The position numbers and the translations under genes are program-made. Below the pieces are notes generated by a model. It was given only the letters and a program-made list of their open reading frames with translations, did not search any database and was not told the DNA's origin. From contig SEEY01000198.1 of the NCBI GenBank assembly GCA_004211235.1, positions 1 to 7,088 on the forward strand: a stretch of DNA of 7,088 nt, read 5' to 3'. Shown here one piece after another: positions 1 through 4,875 of the stretch. Position 1 is the stretch's first letter; the number at the start of each line of letters is the position of its first letter. This stretch comes from Rubrivivax sp. (lineage in GTDB: Bacteria; Pseudomonadota; Gammaproteobacteria; Burkholderiales; Burkholderiaceae).

Positions 1-306
1 TCCAAAGGCGAGGCACGGGTTGTGGGCGGCCAGTTCGGCGGCTTCCTCAAGGCTCGCGGCGACGATGAACCAGAAGCCGCCGACCAGCTCCTTCGCCTCC
101 GCGAAGGGGCCATCGGTGATCAGCTGGTGCGCCACCACTTTTCCCGCCGGCGCCAGCCGGCTGCCGGGCTTCATGCGGCCGTCGGCGAGGTGGCCCTCGT
201 ACCAGGCATAGAACCGGTCGATCGCCCCCTGAACATCGTCGCGGCTGGCGTGCTCATTCCACTGACCGCGCGAGATGACGAGATAGTCGTTTTCTGGCTT
301 GTCCAT
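1..306 (-). CDS. YCII-related (DGPF-motif) domain protein, 3' end missing
   Basis: Reading leftward from an ATG at 306-304 gives 102 uninterrupted codons to the window edge, so the C-terminus is cut off. The protein carries the family hallmark DGPFAEAKE (residues 65-73) followed by a GGFWFI strand (76-81) and the EEAAELAAHNPCL segment near the cut. This is the pattern of the YCII/DGPF family, small dimeric ferredoxin-like-fold proteins of about 110-130 residues, so only some 15-25 residues should be missing. The biochemical role of most members is unknown; some lie next to ECF sigma factor genes, which cannot be checked here. No strong Shine-Dalgarno sequence precedes the ATG, but the next upstream alternative would lengthen the protein beyond the family's usual start. 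It is transcribed divergently from the ThDP operon and is probably unrelated to it. Confidence 0.85.
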   Translation of the reverse strand, partial: MDKPENDYLVISRGQWNEHASRDDVQGAIDRFYAWYEGHLADGRMKPGSRLAPAGKVVAHQLITDGPFAEAKELVGGFWFIVAASLEEAAELAAHNPCLAFG

Positions 307-319
307 GCCGGGATGCTAA

Positions 320-334
320 GGGCTGGGTGAGCCC
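320..334. repeat. Small dyad upstream of the YCII-domain gene
   Basis: GGGCT-GGGTG-AGCCC forms 5-bp perfect arms around a 5-base loop, ending 14 bases before the YCII ATG. On the minus-strand transcript it would fold just ahead of the ribosome binding region. There is no U-tract on either strand, so it is not a standard terminator. Five-base arms in GC-rich DNA are expected by chance, so significance is doubtful. Confidence 0.3.
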
Positions 335-370
335 GCGGCCGGTGCCGGGGCGCGCCAAGGCGGGCGGTAT

Positions 371-393
371 TAATGCGCAAGGTCTGACCCCAT
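371..393 (-). repeat. Possible scar of a REP/RAYT-type or IS200-like element end
   Basis: On the minus strand this stretch reads ATGGGGTCAGACC followed by TTGCGCATTA. From memory, GGGGTCAGA(C/G) strings recur in proteobacterial genomes next to REP-associated tyrosine (Y1) transposase genes and their orphan ends. No transposase reading frame is present nearby and no partner end was seen, so this would be a lone remnant. It sits where the composition changes, which fits an insertion junction. The call rests on one short string and is weak. Confidence 0.25.
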
Positions 394-433
394 CGCCCTC
401 GAATGCGGGGATGTACTGATGTTTCAACTCGAT

Positions 434-450
434 ACAGTTGTGATCACTGT
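434..450. promoter_or_regulatory. Operator-like dyad in the divergent intergenic region
   Basis: ACAGT-N7-ACTGT (arms 434-438 and 446-450) forms a 17-base dyad that overlaps a second, offset perfect palindrome GTGATCAC (440-447). The right side runs into TGTGCAG (448-454), which recurs as a direct repeat at 471-477. Overlapping dyads between two divergent genes are typical of a regulator binding site. The spacing does not match the CRP consensus well and I cannot assign a regulator. Confidence 0.35.
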
Positions 451-524
451 GCAGGTGCCGAGGGCAACCATGTGCAGACACAGAACCGCGCAGGCTTCCG
501 GAGCCGCAAGCGCACGCAGGGAGT

Positions 525-555
525 GAGGCCACGAGAACGTCGAATCTCGGGCCTC
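525..555 (+). promoter_or_regulatory. Strong stem-loop in the operon leader
   Basis: GAGGCC (525-530) pairs with GGCCTC (550-555). After a single bulged A531, CGAGA (532-536) pairs with TCTCG (545-549). The result is an 11-bp stem with an 8-base loop (537-544). This is far stronger than chance dyads of this length. No T-run follows, so it is not a canonical intrinsic terminator. The loop segment ACGTC (537-541) is complementary to GACGT at 593-597, downstream of the next two dyads, so a pseudoknot is possible. It is the first of four closely spaced dyads ahead of the ThDP gene. Confidence 0.5.
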
Positions 556-561
556 CTGGGT

Positions 562-590
562 GTCCACCACGGTGGACGAACTACGAGTTC
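562..590. repeat. Two back-to-back inverted repeats
   Basis: GTCCACC-AC-GGTGGAC (562-577) is immediately followed, with no spacer, by GAACT-ACG-AGTTC (578-590). Both arm pairs are perfect. The 2-base and 3-base centres favour a protein-binding DNA dyad, although the first can also fold in RNA as a 5-bp stem with a 6-base loop. Together with the stem-loop at 525-555 and the dyad at 618-632 they form a cluster within about 110 bases upstream of the operon. No coding explanation applies, because no reading frame here looks like a gene. Confidence 0.5.
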
Positions 591-617
591 CAGACGTCGC
601 GCGGACAAGCTGGTGAT

Positions 618-646
618 GCGTTCCAAGAACGCGCGCCACGGCCGTG
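618..646. repeat. Dyads abutting the first start codon of the operon
   Basis: GCGTTC-CAA-GAACGC (618-632) has 6-bp perfect arms and a 3-base loop. Five bases later comes the perfect 10-bp palindrome CACGGCCGTG (637-646), whose last three bases are the GTG at 644-646, the most upstream candidate start of the ThDP gene. If translation starts there, the ribosome would load on sequence that can be buried in these structures. No Shine-Dalgarno sequence lies between them. Confidence 0.4.
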
Positions 647-2497
647 ATGCCGTCCCATTGCCTGCTCACGACTGTGGAAACCAATACCGTATTCGCTTCG
701 CACCCTGAACGGGTGCCCGAACCTCCCCGGGACGCCGCCGACCTGCTGGTCGACGCGCTCGCTGCACTGGGCGTCGAGTTCGTCTTCGGCGTGCCTGGCG
801 GCGCCATCGAGCCGCTCTACAACGCCCTCGCGCGCAGCGCCCGGCGCGGCGGCCCGCAGGCCGTCGTCGCCCGCAACGAGCAGGGCGCCGCCTACATGGC
901 CGACGGCTATGCCCGCGAGACGGGCCGGCTCGGCGTGTGCATCGCCACGTCGGGTCCTGGCGCCACCAACCTGATCACCGGCGTGGCCTGTGCCTACGAC
1001 AACAACGTGCCGATGCTCGTCATCACCGGCCAGCCGCCGATCAAGAACTTCGGCAAGGGCGCGCTGCAGGAGTCGAGCTGCACCGGCGTCAACACGATGG
1101 CGATGTTCCGGCCTTGCACGCGCTACAACTCGCTGGTCTCGCATGCCGAGCAACTGCCCACCAAGCTGTTCAACGCGCTGATGCAGGCACAGCGTGCGCC
1201 CAGCGGCCCGAGCCACCTGTCCATCCCGGTCGACATCCTGCGCGAGCCCCTGCCCGAAGGCATGGAGACGCCGGACTTCGCCGGCCTGCTGCGCCGCGCG
1301 CCGGCCATGGTCGACCTGCCCGCCGTGCGCCAGCTCGCGCGCCTGCTGTTCTCCGCCCGCCAGCCGGTCTGGCTGATCGGTGATGGTTGCGGCGACGCGG
1401 CGGCCGACCTGATGCAGCTGGTGCAGCGCACCGATGGCCGCTTCATCACGACGCCCGACGGCAAGGGCTTCATCAACCCGCGCCACCCGCGTTTTCGCGG
1501 CGTGTTTGGTTTCGGCGGCCACGCCAGCGCGGCCGAGCTGCTGTCGAGCGAGCCCGACCTTGTCATCGCGCTGGGCACGGGCTTTGGCGAGTTCAACAGC
1601 GGTGGCTGGTCGGCCGCGCTGCTGAACAGCCGCCTCGTCCATGTGGACGACAGCGACGAGAACCTGATGCGCTCGCCGATGGCGCGGCTGCACGTGCGCG
1701 GCCACGTCAAGGCGGTGTGCGAACAGCTGCTGTCGCTGCTGGCCTCGCCCGGCGGGCAGGACGCGCAGCTGCTGCCCTTCACGCATCCGCAGATGGCACG
1801 CCAGGCCTATGAAGCGATGGTCGACGACCCGCAGGCGCTGCACAGCGCCGCCGCGCCCGTCAAGCCGCAGCGCCTGATGGCGACGCTGAGCGGCCGCTGC
1901 CCGCCGCAGACGCGCTTTGTCGCCGATGCGGGCAACAGCGCGGCCTGGGCGGTGCACTACCTCGCGCCGCACGACCAGCGCAGCCGCATGCCCGGCGGCG
2001 CCTACCTGCCGGCCGGCAAGGAGCGGCGCACCCGCAGCTCCAGCTGGCTGCGTGTGACGATGGACTTTGCGCCCATGGGCTGGGCCATCGGCTCGGCCGT
2101 GGGCATCGCGCTGGCCAACCGCCGCTGCCCGGTCGTCTGCCTGACGGGCGACGGCAGCTACCTGATGAACGGCCAGGAGATCACGGTCGCCGCCGAGCTG
2201 GGCCTGCCGGTGCTCTACGTCGTGCTCAACGACGGCGCGCTCGGCATGGTCAAGCATGGCCAGCGGCTGGCGGGCGCGGAGCCCATCGGCTTCCAGCTGC
2301 CCAAGGTCGACTTCGCCATGATGGCGGCGGCCATGGGCATCCCCGGCCACGTGATCAGCTCGCCCGCCGATCTCGATGCGCTCGACTTCAACGCGCTGCT
2401 GTCCCGCGACGGCCCGACGCTGCTGGACATCCGCATCGACGGCGAGGAAGTGCCGCCGATGAATCTCCGAATGAAAACCCTGGGAACCGCGAAATGA
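644..2497 (+). CDS. ThDP-dependent enzyme, acetohydroxyacid synthase superfamily
   Basis: This 617-residue protein has the three-domain architecture of ThDP 2-oxo-acid enzymes. The PYR domain spans about residues 30-200, with catalytic Glu79 in NEQGAAYMADGYAR and an SGPGATN loop at 103-109. A middle domain lies at about 225-370. The PP domain has GDG at 502-504 and ND at 529-530, the metal/ThDP-binding motif. The C-terminal half resembles acetohydroxyacid synthase (AHAS), but key AHAS residues differ. The FQ pair is LQ (141-142), the Lys of the IPKDV-like motif is Val196, and the QWQ Trp that selects 2-oxobutyrate is Gly539. It is therefore probably not the housekeeping enzyme; I expect a decarboxylation plus carboligation or acyl-transfer reaction on another substrate. 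FAD binding is uncertain. The start is uncertain: GTG644, ATG647, GTG674 and GTG713 are in frame, none has a Shine-Dalgarno sequence, and family similarity begins only near residue 30. GTG644 is the first start after the in-frame stop at 614-616. It overlaps the SDR gene by 4 bases. Confidence 0.85.
   Translation: MMPSHCLLTTVETNTVFASHPERVPEPPRDAADLLVDALAALGVEFVFGVPGGAIEPLYNALARSARRGGPQAVVARNEQGAAYMADGYARETGRLGVCIATSGPGATNLITGVACAYDNNVPMLVITGQPPIKNFGKGALQESSCTGVNTMAMFRPCTRYNSLVSHAEQLPTKLFNALMQAQRAPSGPSHLSIPVDILREPLPEGMETPDFAGLLRRAPAMVDLPAVRQLARLLFSARQPVWLIGDGCGDAAADLMQLVQRTDGRFITTPDGKGFINPRHPRFRGVFGFGGHASAAELLSSEPDLVIALGTGFGEFNSGGWSAALLNSRLVHVDDSDENLMRSPMARLHVRGHVKAVCEQLLSLLASPGGQDAQLLPFTHPQMARQAYEAMVDDPQALHSAAAPVKPQRLMATLSGRCPPQTRFVADAGNSAAWAVHYLAPHDQRSRMPGGAYLPAGKERRTRSSSWLRVTMDFAPMGWAIGSAVGIALANRRCPVVCLTGDGSYLMNGQEITVAAELGLPVLYVVLNDGALGMVKHGQRLAGAEPIGFQLPKVDFAMMAAAMGIPGHVISSPADLDALDFNALLSRDGPTLLDIRIDGEEVPPMNLRMKTLGTAK
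683..716. repeat. Two further dyads at the unconserved 5' end of the ThDP reading frame
   Basis: AATAC-C-GTATT (683-693) and GCACCC-TGAAC-GGGTGC (700-716) are both perfect. They fall before recognisable family similarity starts (about 728), so they may be leader rather than coding sequence. The second dyad covers GTG713, a candidate start, and a stop codon at 706-708 of a different frame. If GTG713 is the real start, the whole 434-716 stretch is untranslated or regulatory leader. Confidence 0.4.
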
Positions 2498-3261
2498 CGA
2501 CGACGACACAGACGCTTGGAAGCAAGAACGCCCTCATCACCGGCGGCAACAGCGGCATCGGCCTGGCCACGGCCAGGCTCTTCCTGGAGCACGGCGCCAA
2601 CGTGATGATCACCGGCCGCGACGAGGCCACGCTGGCCGCGGCCCGCGCCTCGCTCGGGCACGACCTGCTGGCCGAGCGCAGCGATGCCGGCAAGCTGGAC
2701 GACATCGACCGCCTGATGGCGCAGGTGAAGGCGCGCTTCGGCCATCTCGACGTGCTGGTGTTGAACGCCACGGGCGGCTCGCCGGTGCCGATCGAGTTCA
2801 TGACCGAGGACCAGTTCGACGCGATGAACAACGTCGCCTTCAAGGGCGTGTTCTTCGCCATCCAGCGCGCGCTGCCGCTGCTGCGCCCGGGCGCGTCCAT
2901 CGTCGTGACGACGTCCATCGCCAACCAGGTCGGGGCGCCAGGCTTCTCGGCCTATGCGGCCTGCAAGGCAGCGGCGCGCTCGCTGGTGCGCACCGCCAGC
3001 CTGGAGCTGGCCGCGCGCGGCATCCGTGTCAACGCGGTCTGTCCCGGCCCCATCGACACGCCCGGCTTCGGCCGTTGGGACCACGTGCCGCGCGAGGTGG
3101 TGGAGGGCGCCCGCGCCGACCTGACGCGCCGCTCGCCCGTGCAGCGTTTCGGCACCGCCGAGGAAGTGGCGAACGCGGTGCTCTATCTCGCCTCGCCGGC
3201 GTCGTCGTATGTCGTCGGCACCGAGCTGGTGGTCGATGGCGGCTTCAGCCAGCTGATGTGA
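2494..3261 (+). CDS. Short-chain dehydrogenase/reductase (classical SDR)
   Basis: This 255-residue protein is a complete classical SDR, a cytosolic NAD(P)-dependent oxidoreductase with a single Rossmann domain. Visible motifs are the cofactor loop TGGNSGIG (16-23), NATG (91-94) in place of the usual NNAG, catalytic Ser141, Tyr154 and Lys158 (YAACK), and the PGPIDTPG segment after beta-6. It ends with the usual VVDGGFSQLM tail. Arg42 after the second strand (TGRD) suggests NADP(H). The helix-4 position normally held by the catalytic Asn (VNxKG) appears to be Ala115 in NNVAFKGVFF. The ATG overlaps the ThDP gene's TGA as ATGA, so translation is probably coupled; upstream there is only a weak GGGAA. 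In context it likely reduces or oxidises the product of the ThDP enzyme, such as a hydroxyketone or keto acid. The substrate cannot be read from sequence. Confidence 0.9.
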   Translation: MTTTTQTLGSKNALITGGNSGIGLATARLFLEHGANVMITGRDEATLAAARASLGHDLLAERSDAGKLDDIDRLMAQVKARFGHLDVLVLNATGGSPVPIEFMTEDQFDAMNNVAFKGVFFAIQRALPLLRPGASIVVTTSIANQVGAPGFSAYAACKAAARSLVRTASLELAARGIRVNAVCPGPIDTPGFGRWDHVPREVVEGARADLTRRSPVQRFGTAEEVANAVLYLASPASSYVVGTELVVDGGFSQLM

Positions 3262-3268
3262 GCGGGCG

Positions 3269-4066
3269 ATGACCGAACAGGTTCGTACGCGCATCTGGCG
3301 TGAGGAGGCCGAGCCCGCCGACCGCTTCGCGACGCGTTCCGCGCATTGCCGTGGCTACGACGTGTATGCCGACCTGCTGGGCCGCGCCCGCTGGGTCGAC
3401 ATGCTGTGGCTGCTGTTCCGCGAGGAGGCCCCCACCGACGCGCAGGCACGTTTGCTGGAAGCGCTCGCCGTGGCCCTGGCCAACGCCGGCCCGCGCGATG
3501 CCGCGGTGCATGCGGCGATGTGCTCGGGGCTGGGCGGCTCGCCGGCGGCGGCGGCGCTGATGGCCGCGCTGGCCGTGGGTGCGGGCCGCCATGGCGGTGC
3601 GCAGGAAGTGGCCGCGGCCATGACGCTGTGGGACCGCCAGGCTGCGCCGGAGAGCGTCGAACCCTGGGCCGGCCGCTGGTTGTCCGCCGCGGCACCGACC
3701 TCGGCCATCTGGCCCGAGGCCGACCATCCGCCCGGCTTCGAGCCCAACGGCGTGGTCACGCCCGGCATCGTCGCCGACGCCTTGCAACGCCTGGCCGACA
3801 TCGGCGGCGGCCCACGGCTGCGCTGGCTGGCCGCGCAACGCGCTGCCGTCGAGGCGGCGGTCGGCTTGCCGCTGGCGATGTCCGGCGTCGCCGCGGCGGC
3901 GCTGGGCGACCTGGGCTTCACGCCCGACCAGGGCGAGATGCTGCACCTGCTGCTGCGCCTGCCCGGTGCGGCGGCACATGCGCTGGAACAGCGCGCCGGC
4001 AGCTACAAGAACTTTCCGTTCTTCGCGCTCGACCTGCAGGACGATCCAATGAAGGTGGCGGCATGA
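3269..4066 (+). CDS. Citrate synthase/citryl-CoA lyase-like protein A, catalytically degenerate
   Basis: This 265-residue all-helical protein matches the short citrate synthase superfamily members often annotated citryl-CoA lyase. Recognisable blocks are SPAAAALMAALAVGAGRHGGAQEV (91-114), equivalent to the HGGAN motif with His108 conserved; PPGFEPNG (154-161), equivalent to PGFGHRVH; and LPLAMSGVAAAALGDLGF (200-217), equivalent to the LPxNVDGAxAAxLxDLGF block. In family enzymes the second block holds a His and the third an Asp that enolises acetyl-CoA. Here these appear to be Pro159 and Ser205, so only the first of the three catalytic residues remains. It lies 7 bases after the SDR stop, with a weak GAGCGGGCG upstream, and overlaps the next citrate synthase-like gene by ATGA, pointing to equimolar production and a heteromeric complex. 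Family assignment is good; activity as a citrate synthase or lyase is doubtful. Confidence 0.75.
   Translation: MTEQVRTRIWREEAEPADRFATRSAHCRGYDVYADLLGRARWVDMLWLLFREEAPTDAQARLLEALAVALANAGPRDAAVHAAMCSGLGGSPAAAALMAALAVGAGRHGGAQEVAAAMTLWDRQAAPESVEPWAGRWLSAAAPTSAIWPEADHPPGFEPNGVVTPGIVADALQRLADIGGGPRLRWLAAQRAAVEAAVGLPLAMSGVAAAALGDLGFTPDQGEMLHLLLRLPGAAAHALEQRAGSYKNFPFFALDLQDDPMKVAA
4051..4055 (+). promoter_or_regulatory. Ribosome binding site of the second citrate synthase-like gene
   Basis: GAAGG lies 7 bases before the ATG at 4063, inside the end of the preceding gene. It is the clearest Shine-Dalgarno sequence in the operon. It decides the start: the same frame is open far upstream (from 3346), but that extension overlaps the preceding gene completely and shows no family similarity. 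Confidence 0.6.
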
Positions 4067-4875
4067 ACGAACAGAAAACCTCGCCGCTCGAACAGCACGC
4101 CGGCCGGCTGCGCACCCGCATGGGCGGGGCCTTCGTCGGCCAGCGCGCCGTGTTCCGCGGCCAGGACCTGCACGCCGACCTGGCCGGCATGGACTGGATG
4201 GCGCTGTACGTCTTCGGCATCACCGGCGAGCGCTACACACCGGCGCAGATCCGCGTGCTGCATGCGATCTGGGTCTGCACCAGCTATCCGGATGCGCGCA
4301 TCTGGAACAACCGTGTGGCCGCGCTGGCGGGCAGCGCACGCAGCTCGGGCACGCTCGGCGTGGCCGCGGCGCTGGCGGTGTCGGAGGCCGAGATCTATGG
4401 CCGCGGCATCGACATCCGCGCCGCCAGCTTCATCCAGCGGGCACGCCAGGTGATCGCGGCTGGCGCCAGCCTGGACGACTGTGTGCGCGACGAGTTGAAG
4501 CGCCACCGCGCCATCGCCGGCTACGGCCGCCCCATCGCTGCGGGAGACGAGCGCATCGCGCCGATGCTGCGGCTGGTCGAGCGGGAAGGGCTTGCCGGTG
4601 GGGCGCATGTGCAGGCGGCGCAGAAGGTGGAGCAGCATCTGCAGGAAGGCCGCTGGCGGCTGCGCATGAATTACGCCGCGCTGACGGCGGCGCTGACGGC
4701 CGACATGGGTTTCACGCCGCGCCAGCACTACCAGTTCGGCTTCCCCGCCTTCCTGGCCGGCATGCAGCCCTGCTACATCGAGGCCAGCGAACAACCGGCC
4801 GGCACCTTGCTGCCGCTGGCCTGCGACCACATCGCCTACGAAGGGCAGGCGCCCCGGCGCTGGAACGCTGCCTAG
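4063..4875 (+). CDS. Citrate synthase/citryl-CoA lyase-like protein B, all catalytic residues replaced
   Basis: This 270-residue protein is similar in length and block order to its upstream neighbour. The helix preceding the active site is family-like (NNRVAALAGSARSSGTLG, 82-99). The three catalytic motifs are present as blocks but altered: EIYGRGID (110-117) where HGGA is expected, GYGRPI (153-158) with Arg156 where GFGH has His, and LRMNYAALTAALTADMGF (200-217) with Ala205 where the Asp should be. Asn203 is kept. None of the three citrate synthase catalytic residues survives by this alignment, so B is either a structural/regulatory partner of protein A or performs different chemistry. The start ATG overlaps the stop of A (ATGA) and has a good Shine-Dalgarno sequence. 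It is the last gene of the operon; its TAG overlaps the TAG of the convergent receptor gene, and no terminator is seen. Confidence 0.72.
   Translation: MNEQKTSPLEQHAGRLRTRMGGAFVGQRAVFRGQDLHADLAGMDWMALYVFGITGERYTPAQIRVLHAIWVCTSYPDARIWNNRVAALAGSARSSGTLGVAAALAVSEAEIYGRGIDIRAASFIQRARQVIAAGASLDDCVRDELKRHRAIAGYGRPIAAGDERIAPMLRLVEREGLAGGAHVQAAQKVEQHLQEGRWRLRMNYAALTAALTADMGFTPRQHYQFGFPAFLAGMQPCYIEASEQPAGTLLPLACDHIAYEGQAPRRWNAA

Larger units (their letters stand above)
307..643. other. Gene-free divergent intergenic region
   Basis: No convincing gene is present between the YCII-domain start and the ThDP enzyme. Part of the region (about 395-450) is visibly less GC-rich than the flanking genes, and the third-position G/C pattern typical of the window is lost. 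It contains several dyads listed separately, a possible mobile-element scar at 371-393, and presumably the promoters of both divergent genes. I could not find a clear sigma-70 promoter on either strand. TAATAC on the minus strand near 367-372 is a possible -10 for the YCII gene but lacks a matching -35. Confidence 0.7.

Noticed and set aside
525..555. Intrinsic terminator
   Set aside because: Stem is strong but no T-run follows on either strand, and no upstream plus-strand gene needs termination here.
434..643. TPP riboswitch upstream of the ThDP gene
   Set aside because: Considered because the first gene uses ThDP, but the conserved CUGAGA and other thi-box elements are absent. Riboswitches of this class also control thiamine synthesis or transport rather than ThDP-using enzymes.
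525..646. Integron attC site or CRISPR repeats
   Set aside because: No GTTRRRY/RYYYAAC core pair, and the dyads differ in sequence with no regular spacing or repeat identity.
403..708. 101-residue plus-strand reading frame in the intergenic region
   Set aside because: Arg-rich, no recognisable motif, no ribosome binding site, overlaps the dyad cluster and the ThDP frame. Kept only as a possible short upstream frame in the start-codon discussion.
403..708. ilv-type attenuator leader peptide ahead of an AHAS-like gene
   Set aside because: No run of Leu, Val or Ile codons in any small frame, and no terminator hairpin with a T-tract.
581..2509. 642-residue minus-strand frame antisense to the ThDP gene
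   Set aside because: His/Arg/Ala/Val-rich composition typical of the antisense of GC-rich coding sequence; no domain motifs.
3346..4875. 509-residue plus-strand open frame spanning both citrate synthase-like genes
   Set aside because: Its first 239 codons are the off-frame shadow of protein A, low-complexity in Arg/Ala/Gly. Only the part from ATG 4063 shows family similarity and a good ribosome binding site, so this is not a fusion.
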